Assembly: GCF_011045125.1 (NCBI RefSeq)
Contig: NZ_JAAKZF010000035.1
Span: forward strand, 1 to 61,605
DNA: 61,605 nt
DNA from: Allomesorhizobium camelthorni
GTDB taxonomy: Bacteria > Pseudomonadota > Alphaproteobacteria > Rhizobiales > Rhizobiaceae
Reading direction: 5' to 3'
Shown: one piece after another, positions 37,586 through 47,408 of the stretch
How positions within the stretch are numbered: position 1 is the first letter of the stretch
Layout: each line of letters starts with the position of its first letter
Program-made: the position numbers and the translations under genes
The notes under the pieces: generated by a model
What the model saw: only the letters and a program-made list of their open reading frames with translations
What the model was told of the DNA's origin: nothing
The model's database searches: none

Positions 37586-38656
37586 ATGACGAAGCCGCTG
37601 CTGGACCAGAATCTGCAATCGCTCGACACGCGCTCGCGCGAAATCTTCCGGCGCATCGTCGATTCCTATCTGCTCGACGGCGAGCCCGTCGGTTCGCGCA
37701 ACCTGTCGCGCATGCTGCCCTCGTCGCTGTCGCCGGCCACAGTGCGCAATGTAATGAGCGACCTCGAGCACCTTGGCCTCGTATATGCGCCGCATATTTC
37801 AGCCGGCCGCCTGCCAACGCAGAAGGGGCTCCGCTTCTTCGTCGACGCCTTCATGGAACTCGGCGACCTCTCCGACGAGGAGCGCCGCTCCATCGAGGCG
37901 CAACTGAAGGCGTCCGGCAGCGGCGCGACGCTCGAACATATGCTGACTGAGGCAAGCCAGATGCTGTCGGGCATGTCGCGCGGCGCCGGCCTTGTGCTCG
38001 CCGCCAAGAACGAAGTGCCGCTGAAGCATATCGAGTTCATCCAGCTCGAGCCCGAGCGCGCTTTGGCAGTCATGGTCACGCAGAACGGCGACGTCGAGAA
38101 CCGCGTGGTCGAACTGCCGGCCGGCGTCACCAACTCGCAGCTCCACGAAGCCTCGAATTTCCTCAACGCCCATATACGCGGCCGCACGCTTGCCGAAGCC
38201 CGGGCGGAGATTGCGCGTCTTAAGGAGGAGACAAAGGCCGCCCTGGACACGCTATCGCAGGATCTGGTGGAAAAGGGCCTCGCCGTCTGGGCCGGTTCCG
38301 AAAGCGGGCTGCCGTCGCGGCTGATCGTGCGCGGCCGCGCCAATCTTCTGGAAAACGTCACCGCCCAAGCCGACCTCGAACTGCTCCGGCATCTCTTCGA
38401 GGATCTTGAGACCAAGGAGGGCATGGTTCAGCTTCTCGACCTCGCGGAGGCAGGTTCCGGCGTGCGCATCTTCATCGGCTCCGAAAACAAGCTGTTTTCG
38501 CTGTCCGGCTCCTCGCTGGTCGTGGCGCCCTACCGTGACAAGGATGCCCGTGTCGTCGGCGCGCTCGGCGTCATCGGCCCGACCAGGCTGAACTACGCTC
38601 GCATCGTTCCAATGGTCGACTACACCGCCCAGCTCATCTCGCGTATGCTGCGCTGA
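37586..38656 (+). CDS. hrcA: Heat-inducible transcription repressor HrcA
   Basis: A 356-residue repressor of chaperonin operons, which binds CIRCE elements and is tuned by GroEL. The N-terminal winged helix ([20 protein letters not shown], then [20 protein letters not shown] and [26 protein letters not shown]) is followed by the GAF-like dimerisation region ending [32 protein letters not shown] ribosome region precedes the ATG. I saw no CIRCE palindrome within the 158 nt upstream, so it is probably not autorepressed. grpE, a common next gene in related bacteria, does not follow. Confidence 0.95.
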   Translation: MTKPLLDQNLQSLDTRSREIFRRIVDSYLLDGEPVGSRNLSRMLPSSLSPATVRNVMSDLEHLGLVYAPHISAGRLPTQKGLRFFVDAFMELGDLSDEERRSIEAQLKASGSGATLEHMLTEASQMLSGMSRGAGLVLAAKNEVPLKHIEFIQLEPERALAVMVTQNGDVENRVVELPAGVTNSQLHEASNFLNAHIRGRTLAEARAEIARLKEETKAALDTLSQDLVEKGLAVWAGSESGLPSRLIVRGRANLLENVTAQADLELLRHLFEDLETKEGMVQLLDLAEAGSGVRIFIGSENKLFSLSGSSLVVAPYRDKDARVVGALGVIGPTRLNYARIVPMVDYTAQLISRMLR

Positions 38657-38696
38657 AAGACGCGCAGGCAGATCCTTATTGAATCGGAGGGCTGAG

Positions 38697-38882
38697 ATGG
38701 GCGGTTTGTACGGCTTTATGCTAGCAGCGATTCTTGGCATGGCCCTTGTTGCGATGGGATTGGTACTGGTGATTCGAGGTGCGGTGAAAAAGGATCATCA
38801 AAGCGTCCAACGCTCGTCCTATTGGTTCGCGGGCGGCGCCGGTATCTTGTTGGTGGCTCTGATTCTGACCGTAAGTGCCTAG
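38697..38882 (+). CDS. Small two-helix membrane protein
   Basis: A 61-residue protein with two transmembrane helices (FMLAAILGMALVAMGLVLVI and WFAGGAGILLVALILTVSA) joined by a short basic loop (RGAVKKDHQSVQRSS). A GGAGG site lies 6 nt before the ATG at 38697. It begins 40 nt after hrcA and may share its transcript. No known function. Confidence 0.7.
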   Translation: MGGLYGFMLAAILGMALVAMGLVLVIRGAVKKDHQSVQRSSYWFAGGAGILLVALILTVSA

Positions 38883-38977
38883 GATTAGCCTGTCTCCCGC
38901 TTCGCTGAACAGGCCACCTGTGGCGGCGGCTCGGCATCCGGTGTAGTATTGCGACCGGAGTAAATGGGGAACCCGCC

Positions 38978-39175
38978 ATGGCGCTCGAACAGATCAAGGC
39001 CCAGATCAGCCTGCTTTTGGAAGGGATGATCAACCAGCCCGAGGACGAGCATGAAATCCATGAGCAACTGCGCGAGAAGCTGAACGAACTGCGCGCGATG
39101 GGCATGCCGCTGCCGGACGACCTCGTGGCGCTGGAAAAGCGCCTTGACGACGGTCTTTATGCAGGCGGCAACTGA
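38978..39175 (+). CDS. Small acidic helical protein
   Basis: A 65-residue soluble protein, highly helical, with heptad-like hydrophobic spacing: LEQIKAQISLLLEGMINQPE, then EQLREKLNELRAMGMPLPDD and LVALEKRLDDGL. No known domain; it could be a coiled-coil partner protein. A GGGGAA site stands before the ATG. It lies between the two-helix protein gene and the LysE exporter gene on the same strand. Confidence 0.7.
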   Translation: MALEQIKAQISLLLEGMINQPEDEHEIHEQLREKLNELRAMGMPLPDDLVALEKRLDDGLYAGGN

Positions 39176-39302
39176 GCACGCCATCACCGACATATGAGAG
39201 GCCGCGCATTTCGGTGCGCCAACCCGTGAGCGCTCGGTGCCGTATTTCCGAAACGATGCGCCTGTGCCATAGAAGCGCGCCATACGATCGAAGGTGCGTT
39301 CC

Positions 39303-39920
39303 ATGACCCTTGCCGGTTTTCTCGCCTACAGCCTTGCGCTCGCCATCGCCGCCGCCATTCCCGGTCCGGGCGTCACCGCGCTGGTCGCCCGCGCGCTCGG
39401 CTCCGGCTTCCGTTCGGCGCTGGCGATGTCGTTCGGGCTGGTCGTCGGCGATTTGACCTATCTCACCGCCGTCGTGCTCGGCCTGGCTCTGGTCGCGCAG
39501 ACCTTCGGCACTGTGTTCCTGGTGATCAAATGGCTCGGCGTCGCCTATCTGGCCTGGCTGGCTTGGAGCTTCTGGAAAAGCGGCATCACGCCGGAAACAG
39601 TCGAGGCGCGGAAGGGTAAGGGCGGGCTTTTCGCGAGCTTCCTCGCCGGGCTCACCGTCACGTTGGGAAATCCCAAGACGATGATCTTCTATCTGGCGCT
39701 GACGCCGACGCTGGTCGATCTGAGGACCATCACTCTTGCCGACTACGTGATCCTGGCCGCATTGACCGTGGTGGTGCTGCTCGTCGTGCTGGTGCCTTAT
39801 CTGGCGCTTGCCGCCAAGGCGCGCTGGTTCCTGAAGACGCCGCGCGCACTGAAGGCGCTGAACCGCACCGCGGCTGCCTTCATGGCAGGCGCGGCACTCG
39901 CCATCGCATCCCGGCAATAG
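39303..39920 (+). CDS. LysE/RhtB-family amino acid exporter
   Basis: A 205-residue inner-membrane exporter with six hydrophobic segments. The conserved N-terminus AAAIPGPGVTALVARALGSG carries the PGP motif of the family. SFGLVVGDLTYLTAVVLGLA and the second conserved motif TVTLGNPKTMIFYLALTPTL follow. It probably exports an amino acid or homoserine-lactone-like compound; the substrate is not decided by sequence. The start may also be the GTG at 39294. Its nearest downstream neighbour is cysK. Confidence 0.9.
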   Translation: MTLAGFLAYSLALAIAAAIPGPGVTALVARALGSGFRSALAMSFGLVVGDLTYLTAVVLGLALVAQTFGTVFLVIKWLGVAYLAWLAWSFWKSGITPETVEARKGKGGLFASFLAGLTVTLGNPKTMIFYLALTPTLVDLRTITLADYVILAALTVVVLLVVLVPYLALAAKARWFLKTPRALKALNRTAAAFMAGAALAIASRQ

Positions 39921-40064
39921 TAAGCCGCGCGCCAAATAATTCTCTGATTATGCCGGATCGGGAAACGGAGTTCCGAACCGGCAGCCTTTTCAGCACGCCG
40001 CCCACTCGGATTTTTCGAGGGGCGAGACTATGGTAAGCGCGAAAAATCTGTGGGAGCGAAATCA

Positions 40065-41045
<981 letters not shown>

Positions 41046-41057
41046 GGAGGGAGCGCC

Positions 41058-41108
41058 ATCCCTCCCCCTTGCGGGGAGGGTGTCGGCGTAGCCGACGGGT
41101 GGGGGTGG
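41058..41108. repeat. GC-rich palindromic intergenic repeat
   Basis: CCCTCCCCCTTGCGGGGAGGG forms one hairpin, and GTCGGCGTAGCCGAC directly after it forms a second, followed by GGGTGGGGGTGGAGA. It begins 12 nt after cysK and could act as a transcript 3' end. It belongs to a different family from the REP-like doublets at 9.2 and 42.3 kb. Confidence 0.75.
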
Positions 41109-41270
41109 AGACGAAATGCTCCGTCCTTCTTGTTCTGTCATCCGCAGGCGCGAAAGAGCCCCGCCAATAAATCCTTTGCATTTCCGTCGCAGCCGCTAAA
41201 ACAGTCACCCCAGCCCGCGCCGCCGTCACGGCGGCGCGATCCATGAAAAGACTGTCCCGGGAGGAACCGC

Positions 41271-42230
41271 ATGCTCAACCTGAAAACCAAGATCCTTGCT
41301 GCCGGCGCCGTTGCGCTGTCGCTCGGCTTTGGCGCCGTATCGGCCAAGGCGCAGGAATTCATCAATGTGCTCACTGGCGGCACTTCCGGCGTCTATTACC
41401 CGCTCGGCGTCGCCCTGTCGGAAATCTACGGCAAGGGCATCGAGGGCGCGCGCACGCAGGTCCAGGCGACCAAGGCATCGGTTGAGAACCTTAACCTCCT
41501 GCAGCAGGGCAAGGGCGAGATCGCGTTTGCGCTCGGCGATTCGGTAAAGCTTGCCGCCGAGGGCAACACCGAGGCCGGCTTCCCCGGCAAGCTCGACAAA
41601 CTGCGCGGCATCGCCGCTATCTATCCCAATTACATCCAGATCGTCGCCAGCCAGGAATCCGGCATCAAGACGCTGGCCGATCTGAAGGGCAAGAGCCTGT
41701 CCGTCGGCGCGCCCGCTTCGGGCACCGAGCTCAACGCCCGCGCCATCTTCGCCGCCGCCGGCATGAAATACGAGGATCTCGGCAAGGTCGAATATCTGCC
41801 CTTTGCCGAATCGGTCGAACTGATCAAGAACCGCCAACTCGACGCAACGTTGCAGTCGGCCGGCCTCGGCGTCGCCTCGATCCGCGACCTCGCAACCTCG
41901 CTGCCTATCAATGTCGTGGCGGTGCCCAAGGCCGATGTCGAAAAGATCGGCTCGCCTTACATTTCGGTGGTGATTCCGGCCGGCACCTATGACGGCCAGA
42001 CGGCCGACGTCGAAACCGCCGCGGTGGGCAATTTCCTCGTCACGCATGACGGCGTATCCGACGAGACCGCTTATCAGATGACCAAGCTGCTGTTCGAAAA
42101 CCTCGACCAGATGACCGCCGCCCACGCCGCCGCCAAAGGGATCAAGGCGGAGAACGCGCTGACCGGCATGCCGGTGCCGCTGCATCCGGCTGCCGAGCGC
42201 TACTACAAGGAAGCCGGGCTGCTGAAGTAG
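41271..42230 (+). CDS. TAXI-type TRAP transporter substrate-binding protein
   Basis: A 319-residue periplasmic binding protein of the TAXI family. Signal peptide residues 1-28 (ILAAGAVALSLGFGAVSAKA before QEF). The family opening INVLTGGTSGVYYPLGVALS is clear, with QATKASVENLNLLQQGKGEI, LKGKSLSVGAPASGTELNAR and IPAGTYDGQTADVETAAVGN. A GGGAGG site stands 6 nt upstream. It delivers an organic acid or amino acid, possibly glutamate-like, to the fused permease encoded downstream. A long inverted repeat lies between the two genes. Confidence 0.94.
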   Translation: MLNLKTKILAAGAVALSLGFGAVSAKAQEFINVLTGGTSGVYYPLGVALSEIYGKGIEGARTQVQATKASVENLNLLQQGKGEIAFALGDSVKLAAEGNTEAGFPGKLDKLRGIAAIYPNYIQIVASQESGIKTLADLKGKSLSVGAPASGTELNARAIFAAAGMKYEDLGKVEYLPFAESVELIKNRQLDATLQSAGLGVASIRDLATSLPINVVAVPKADVEKIGSPYISVVIPAGTYDGQTADVETAAVGNFLVTHDGVSDETAYQMTKLLFENLDQMTAAHAAAKGIKAENALTGMPVPLHPAAERYYKEAGLLK

Positions 42231-42265
42231 GCAGCCCGTCCTACGGCGCGCGTATGTCGGCGAGA

Positions 42266-42427
42266 GGCGCCCCCCTCTGGCCTGCCGGCCATCTCCCCCT
42301 CAAGGGGGGAGATCAACCTGCATCGATGTCGCCGCCAATCGTAAGCATTGCAGAAGGAATACGGCGGTCGAGACAGCCAATCTCCCCCCTTGAGGGGGAG
42401 ATGGCCGGCAGGCCAGAGGGGGGTGCC
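42266..42427. repeat. REP-like inverted doublet (48-bp arms, 66-nt spacer)
   Basis: Arms 42266-42313 and 42380-42427 are inverted copies with a single mismatch (GGCG against GGCA at the outer end). They are built on CCCCCCTCTGGCC, TGCCGGCC and ATCTCCCCCTCAAGGG. The spacer is 66 nt, as in the element at 9150-9277, but its sequence is unrelated. It fills the gap between the TAXI binding-protein and permease genes. In RNA it would form a very stable hairpin. Confidence 0.93.
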
Positions 42428-42453
42428 TCGTGCCGCAGGCTGAGGCGATCCCG

Positions 42454-44547
42454 ATGAGCGACACAACCACCACCGTCCTGTCCCCGTCCGTCGAGGAACC
42501 CATCGAAGGGCTGCCGCCGGGCTTCGGCGAGGGCGTCGCCGGAAGGATCGTCTTCTGGATCGCCGTCTCCTTCTCCGCCTTCCAACTTTATACCGCCGCC
42601 TACGGCAATCTGCCGAGCCAGGTGGTGCGCGCCATGCATGTCGGCTTCCTGCTGCTGCTCGGCTTCGCGCTCATCGCCACGCTCCGCGCCAGGACGCCCA
42701 TCGGCAAGGCCTGGTTCTGGACGCTTGCCATCCTCGGCTTCCTCACCGGCATCTACAACTGGGTGTTCTACAACGACATCATCCAGCGCTCCGGCTTCCT
42801 CACCACTCCCGACCTCGTCGTCGGCGCGGTGCTGATCGTGCTGGTCTTCGAAGCCGCGCGCCGCATCATGGGCCTGCCGCTGGCCGTCATCGCCGGCCTG
42901 TTCCTCGCCTACTGCTTCTTCGGCAACTATTTGCCCCCGCCCTTCATTCACCGCGGCTATGATTTCGCGCAGATCGTCGAGCATTTCGGCTTCGGCACCG
43001 AGGGCATATACGGCACGCCGGTCTACGTGTCGGCCGCCTATATCTTCATCTTCGTGGTCTTCGCCGCCTTCCTCGAACGCGCCGGCATGATCGCGCTATT
43101 CAACGATTTCGCGCTCGGCCTGGTCGGCGCCTGGCGCGGCGGCCCGGCTCAGGTCTGCGTGCTGTCTTCGGCGCTGATGGGCACTATTTCCGGCTCCGGC
43201 GTCGCCAATGTCGTGGCCTCGGGCCAGTTCACCATCCCGCTGATGAAGAGGTTCGGCTTCCGCTCCGCCTTCGCCGGCGGCGTCGAGGCAACCTCGTCGA
43301 TGGGCGGCCAGATCATGCCGCCGGTCATGGGCGCGGTCGCATTCATCATGGCGGAGACGCTGAACGTTCCTTATGCCGATGTGGTCAAGGCGGCGATCGT
43401 GCCTGCCGCGCTTTATTTCGGCGCCTGCTTCTGGATGGTGCATCTCGAATCCGGGAAGTTTTCCCTGCAAGGCATGGACAAGGCGACGCTGCCCAACCCC
43501 TGGGATGCGGTGAAAAAACACTGGCCGCTGGTGTTGCCGCTGACAGCCCTCGTCTATCTGCTGTTTGCCGGCTACACGCCGATCTTCGCCGGCACGATGG
43601 GCCTGGCGCTGACGATCGTGCTCATCCTCGGCACGCCGCTTGCGGCGCTTATCGGCCCCTTCGCCTTCCGCATGGTGTTCTGGATCGCGCTCGGCCTCGC
43701 CGCCGCATCCTTCATGAGATATGGCGTCGACATTCTGGCGCTGGTCATCGGCGCGCTGGTCGCCGCCTGCCTGTTCTTCAAGGGCGGCCGCGAGACGCTG
43801 GTCATCTGCATCGAATCGCTCGCCGAAGGCGCCAAGAACGCGCTGCCGGTCGGCATTGCCTGCGCCATCGTCGGCATCGTCATCGGTACGCTGACACTCA
43901 CCGGCATCGCCTCGACCTTCATCGGCGCCATCATCGCGATCGGCCAGAACAATCTGTTCCTGTCGCTGGTACTGACCATGCTGACCTGCCTGGTGCTCGG
44001 CATGGGCATCCCGACCATCCCCAACTATATCATCACTTCGTCGCTGGCCGGCCCGGCGCTCCTGGAGCTCGGCGTGCCGCTGCTCGTCAGCCACATGTTC
44101 GTCTTCTATTTCGGCATCATGGCCGACCTGACGCCGCCGGTGGCGCTCGCCGCCTTCGCCGCAGCGCCCATGGCCAAGACATCGGGCATGAAGATCGCCA
44201 TGCAAGCCTCCAAGTTGGCCGTCGCCGGCTTCGTGGTGCCGTTCATGGCGGTCTATACACCGGCCCTGATGCTGCAGGACGCCGGACCGATGGCCGCGAG
44301 CTACGGCTATCCGGTCGAGGTCGTTTACATCCTCGTCAAGACCTGTCTCGCCATTGGCCTGTGGGGCGCGGCCGTGGTCGGCTTCCTGTTCATGCGCATG
44401 GCCGCCTGGGAAAGGCTGCTGGCCACCGCCGCCGCCTTCAGCCTGGTGCTCGCTCTGCCCTATACGGACGAACTCGGCTTCGCCCTGGCGGCGATCGTCA
44501 TCGGGGCGCACTGGTGGCGGGCGCGGAATGTTACCGCGACGGCATAG
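42454..44547 (+). CDS. TRAP transporter fused permease (DctQM type)
   Basis: A 697-residue membrane protein joining the small and large TRAP permease subunits, as usual for TAXI systems; about 16-18 hydrophobic segments. Conserved stretches: SGVANVVASGQFTIPLMKRF, GVEATSSMGGQIMPPVMGAV, LTMLTCLVLGMGIPTIPNYI and GIMADLTPPVALAAFAAAPM. I placed the start at the ATG at 42454 because the earlier in-frame GTG (42430) directly abuts the inverted repeat, while GAGG precedes this ATG. Uptake is driven by a sodium or proton gradient. Confidence 0.94.
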   Translation: MSDTTTTVLSPSVEEPIEGLPPGFGEGVAGRIVFWIAVSFSAFQLYTAAYGNLPSQVVRAMHVGFLLLLGFALIATLRARTPIGKAWFWTLAILGFLTGIYNWVFYNDIIQRSGFLTTPDLVVGAVLIVLVFEAARRIMGLPLAVIAGLFLAYCFFGNYLPPPFIHRGYDFAQIVEHFGFGTEGIYGTPVYVSAAYIFIFVVFAAFLERAGMIALFNDFALGLVGAWRGGPAQVCVLSSALMGTISGSGVANVVASGQFTIPLMKRFGFRSAFAGGVEATSSMGGQIMPPVMGAVAFIMAETLNVPYADVVKAAIVPAALYFGACFWMVHLESGKFSLQGMDKATLPNPWDAVKKHWPLVLPLTALVYLLFAGYTPIFAGTMGLALTIVLILGTPLAALIGPFAFRMVFWIALGLAAASFMRYGVDILALVIGALVAACLFFKGGRETLVICIESLAEGAKNALPVGIACAIVGIVIGTLTLTGIASTFIGAIIAIGQNNLFLSLVLTMLTCLVLGMGIPTIPNYIITSSLAGPALLELGVPLLVSHMFVFYFGIMADLTPPVALAAFAAAPMAKTSGMKIAMQASKLAVAGFVVPFMAVYTPALMLQDAGPMAASYGYPVEVVYILVKTCLAIGLWGAAVVGFLFMRMAAWERLLATAAAFSLVLALPYTDELGFALAAIVIGAHWWRARNVTATA

Positions 44548-44598
44548 ACGATGGAGCTTTCCATCATCGAAGGAAATGCGGCGAGGCCGGAGCTGCTG

Positions 44599-44644
44599 AT
44601 CTCCCCCCTTGAGGGGGAGATGTCCGGCAGGACAGAGGGGGGTC
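44599..44644. repeat. Single REP-like palindromic unit
   Basis: One arm of the same family as at 9.2 and 42.3 kb: ATCTCCCCCCTT, GAGGGGGAGATG, TCCGGCAGGACAGAGGGG. No inverted partner lies within 200 nt, so it is a singlet. It lies between the TRAP permease and the DUF1850 gene and reaches the latter's start region. Confidence 0.85.
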
Positions 44645-44672
44645 GGTGGAAATACGGTCGCCGCCTCGTTCA

Positions 44673-45062
44673 ATGACTACCCTCTGCATCCTCGCGGCCG
44701 GCAAGACGATCACCTTTGCCGCGACGGCGTTCACGCTGTCCTGGACGCACTCGGTCGAACAAACCCGCTGGGAGGAGGACTGGCGCATCACGCCCGCCGG
44801 CATCGAGATCGTCGCGGCGCGGGTGAAAGGGTCCGGCGCGGGCATGGAGCCGCCGGCGGATGCTGTCTTCAAGGATGGCTGGTGGGTCTATGTACCCGAA
44901 ATTCCGGCGCGGCCGGAAATCGTGCTTGCCGCCTCGGGCGCGACCGGTGCCGGCTGGTCGCTTTGCGCGGCGGGCAAATGTATCGAGCTCGGCGCGGCCG
45001 CCGGCGAGCCGGTGCGGCTCAAGCCGTGCGGCGGGGAGGCCGGCTCCAGCCAGCCGCGGTAG
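44673..45062 (+). CDS. DUF1850 protein of the TRAP-TAXI locus
   Basis: A 129-residue DUF1850 protein, a family that accompanies TAXI-type TRAP transporters and has no known function. It shows an N-terminal hydrophobic strand (ILAAGKTITFAATAFTLSWT), then SVEQTRWEEDWRITPAGIEI and ARVKGSGAGMEPPADAVFKD GWWVY, all typical. ATG at 44673 is used; GTG at 44646, right behind the repeat, is possible. The 3' end overlaps the convergent saccharopine-dehydrogenase-like gene by 175 nt. Confidence 0.82.
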   Translation: MTTLCILAAGKTITFAATAFTLSWTHSVEQTRWEEDWRITPAGIEIVAARVKGSGAGMEPPADAVFKDGWWVYVPEIPARPEIVLAASGATGAGWSLCAAGKCIELGAAAGEPVRLKPCGGEAGSSQPR

Positions 45063-46690
45063 CGCACGATCAGGCCCGCCAAGGGCATCGAGATTTTAAC
45101 GTCGAAGCAGAACCTGCCATCCGCTCCCTCGTATTCGACGGTTTCGCTCCTCGGCATCAGTGCGCGAGGCAGGGGAACGCCAAGGACGCGCCCGCTTTGG
45201 ACGGGCCAGGCGACGCGACCGCGCTCGGCGGACAGCCTCAGCAGGAAGGAGAACGGCCCGAACCGTTCCCGGAGCACGCCCGGCCCGTCATCCGGTTTTC
45301 GCGACAAATGCGAGACAAAGGATTTTGTGCCAAAGCGTCGGGTCCACTTTTCACCCGAGGTGGTTTTTTCCTTAGTCACGCTCACGAAAACAGCCGGCGC
45401 GGCGGAAGGGAAACCGAAAAGCGCGCCAATCAGACGAGCGGATAGACCGACGCCCCGTTCGACCGACGCCATACCCTCGAAACGGTCGATGTCGTGGATT
45501 TCAGCGAGCCTGCACCAGCTTTGCGGAAGCGTTGCGAAGCCCTCGGGCAACACGCGCTCCAGTAGCGGAGCGGCTGGTTTTTCGCTGCGGTCGAACCGAA
45601 TGCGAAACGGCGAGAGCCCGATCTCGATCTCGCTAAGCGTCAGCAACCCAACCGCCGGGCTGGCTCCAGCCGTCAGCCCGGCGCCGTTCATCAGCTTGAG
45701 CGCCAGAAGCAGAGCCGGCGTCGGCGGAACCTGCGGCCCGTCGCCTGCCTCGGCGATCAGCGTCCATCGCCGATCCACCGCCCGCCCCGCGCTGTCGCGG
45801 CCGACGGCGTAGGCGACCATCCCGCCGCGGTCGGAGCCGAAACGGGCAAGCCATCCGGCCATCCGTCCAAGCCGCCCAGCTAGCGGACCGAGCGAGCGCA
45901 CAAGGCCGAAGCGAACCGGCAAGGCCAGCAACCAGAGGCCGAGATGCAATGTTTTCAACTCCAGCCCGGCGTGAAACAGCGCCGAGCGTACGCCGTAGCG
46001 TTCGGGAAAGAGGATGAGGTCTGGCGCACCGATTGCGCTTGCAAGCCGGCCTTCGAGCGGAGCGACGCCACGGGCCTCGAGCGTGAAACGTCTCAAATCG
46101 CCCCATGCGGTGGTGTCGGTCCAATTTCCGCCCCGCCAGACGTGCAGCGGTCGCCCGGCCTGCCCGACGATGGCGCGCAGGACGGAAAGACCGCGCGGAA
46201 CCCGATTGCCGGGCAGGATCGCCGAGCCGGCCAGCGAGACTGCCGAAAGCCCCTGCGTAAGTTCGTCGAGCGCTGCGGCGGAAATTGCCGGGACGCTGCT
46301 TGCACCGGAGATGACCGCGACGCCGGCCGCTTTCGCGCTATCGTCGAGCGTACCAATTCCGGCTACGAATGCCGAATCATCGGCAAGGTCGATATAGTGC
46401 GCCTTCGCTGCGATCGCCGCCTCGGCGATCCGGTAGCGGTCTTTGCCGTAGGCCTGAAATGGTCCCGCGGCGTCGATGACGATCGTCGGCTCAAGCAGCG
46501 CGATCTCGTTGAAGATGTCGCCGTCGCGATCGATCCGCACAGGTTTCCCGCCTTTGCGACGGCAATGTGCGGCAGCCTTTTCCAGCGAGCGGCCGGCAAC
46601 CAGGATTTCAGCGCTCGTTTCTGCTGCGAGCCGTTCTGTCAGCCTTCCGCCGAAGACTCCATAGCCGCCGATAACGAGAATCCTAGCCAA
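44888..46690 (-). CDS. Saccharopine-dehydrogenase-like oxidoreductase with DUF4166 domain
   Basis: A 600-residue protein. A Rossmann NAD(P)-binding domain (ARILVIGGYGVFGGRLTERL) and a saccharopine-dehydrogenase-like middle part (TIVIDAAGPFQAYGKDRYRI) are followed by a DUF4166 domain with WTRRFGTKSFVSHL and KISMPLAGLIVRYRGWLEP. The family seems to end at about that point. Here about 50 low-complexity residues (Ala, Pro, Ser) follow, read antisense through the DUF1850 gene. The start is a TTG at 46690, overlapping the stop of the DCC-family gene. Function unknown; probably a reductase or epimerase acting on a lipid or sugar. Confidence 0.8.
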   Translation of the reverse strand: MARILVIGGYGVFGGRLTERLAAETSAEILVAGRSLEKAAAHCRRKGGKPVRIDRDGDIFNEIALLEPTIVIDAAGPFQAYGKDRYRIAEAAIAAKAHYIDLADDSAFVAGIGTLDDSAKAAGVAVISGASSVPAISAAALDELTQGLSAVSLAGSAILPGNRVPRGLSVLRAIVGQAGRPLHVWRGGNWTDTTAWGDLRRFTLEARGVAPLEGRLASAIGAPDLILFPERYGVRSALFHAGLELKTLHLGLWLLALPVRFGLVRSLGPLAGRLGRMAGWLARFGSDRGGMVAYAVGRDSAGRAVDRRWTLIAEAGDGPQVPPTPALLLALKLMNGAGLTAGASPAVGLLTLSEIEIGLSPFRIRFDRSEKPAAPLLERVLPEGFATLPQSWCRLAEIHDIDRFEGMASVERGVGLSARLIGALFGFPSAAPAVFVSVTKEKTTSGEKWTRRFGTKSFVSHLSRKPDDGPGVLRERFGPFSFLLRLSAERGRVAWPVQSGRVLGVPLPRALMPRSETVEYEGADGRFCFDVKISMPLAGLIVRYRGWLEPASPPHGLSRTGSPAAAPSSIHLPAAQSDQPAPVAPEAASTISGRAGISGT

Positions 46691-47129
46691 TGATGCGGTC
46701 TCTCAATGCGGCGGACGGCACTTCGCAACTCTCCTTCTTGCCGAACAGCGCGTAGCGGTTGCGCGCTATGAGCCCGTAGAGCGCGTCGCGGAGCCGGCGC
46801 GGCAGCATGTTGACGATTTTCGCTGCGCGCCATGGCCAGCCCAGCGCATCCATCACTGCAACGAAGCTGTCCATCCGGGTGTAGGCGGCGCCGTCGATGA
46901 TCACGAGATTGGTTTCGTAGACATCCGTTCTCAGGCCGTGACGGCGATAAAGCGCCTCGCCGAGCGCCGATTGAGCAGTGGTGAAGCAGAATCGTTCTTC
47001 CCGATCCGGTCTGACGACGGTGCGGGCGAAGCCCGAACACAGGACGCATACGCCGTCAAAGACGATCAGCGGATGCCTGCCGTCGTATCCGGGCGTATGC
47101 TGGTGGGTGGGAAGAACGGTGTCTGCCAC
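46683..47129 (-). CDS. DCC-family (DUF393) thiol-disulfide-like protein
   Basis: A 148-residue DUF393 protein with the family motif Asp25-x-x-Cys28-x-x-Cys31 in VFDGVCVLCSGFARTVVRPD, a thioredoxin-like redox site. FTTAQSALGEALYRRHG, VIIDGAAYTRMDSFVAVMDA and ARNRYALFGKKESCEVPS are typical. Its redox partner is unknown. The stop overlaps the start of the saccharopine-dehydrogenase-like gene by 8 nt, and such pairs suggest a shared task. Confidence 0.88.
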   Translation of the reverse strand: MADTVLPTHQHTPGYDGRHPLIVFDGVCVLCSGFARTVVRPDREERFCFTTAQSALGEALYRRHGLRTDVYETNLVIIDGAAYTRMDSFVAVMDALGWPWRAAKIVNMLPRRLRDALYGLIARNRYALFGKKESCEVPSAALRDRIIG

Positions 47130-47252
47130 TTGGGTCCGGCCCGAATGTTAGGTCACAAAACCTTACGACGCCGGATGGCAATGGCAAAGATGCAGCGATG
47201 TCGCGGCGGCCGCAGGCGAGCCGGTTAGGCTCGAACTATGCGGCGATAGCGA

Positions 47253-47408
47253 TTATTGAAACGAGGCGCGGGCTTCGAATGAGCCGCCGCGGCGACGTGC
47301 GCAAGCCGGGCCGGGGCCACGCATATAATAGCGCTCGGGCCGGTAGGTCGGCGCAACGAATTCGCGGATTGCGAACGCATAGCTCGTGATGTGATTCCAG
47401 ATAGTCAT
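47253..47408 (-). CDS. 51-residue hypothetical protein
   Basis: MTIWNHITSYAFAIREFVAP followed by TYRPERYYMRGPGPACARRR and a Gly/Ser/Ala tail; 51 residues. An aromatic amphipathic N-terminal helix and a basic tail are the only features. An ACAGGG stretch precedes the ATG. Codon use is GC-rich in third positions, like the neighbours. It lies alone between two convergent or divergent units. Confidence 0.5.
   Translation of the reverse strand: MTIWNHITSYAFAIREFVAPTYRPERYYMRGPGPACARRRGGSFEARASFQ

Noticed and set aside
43096-44673. 525-codon frame antisense to the TRAP permease
   Set aside because: Composition is the usual high-GC shadow (rich in Arg, His, Asp, Gln), with no domain and no ribosome site; the permease on the other strand is certain.
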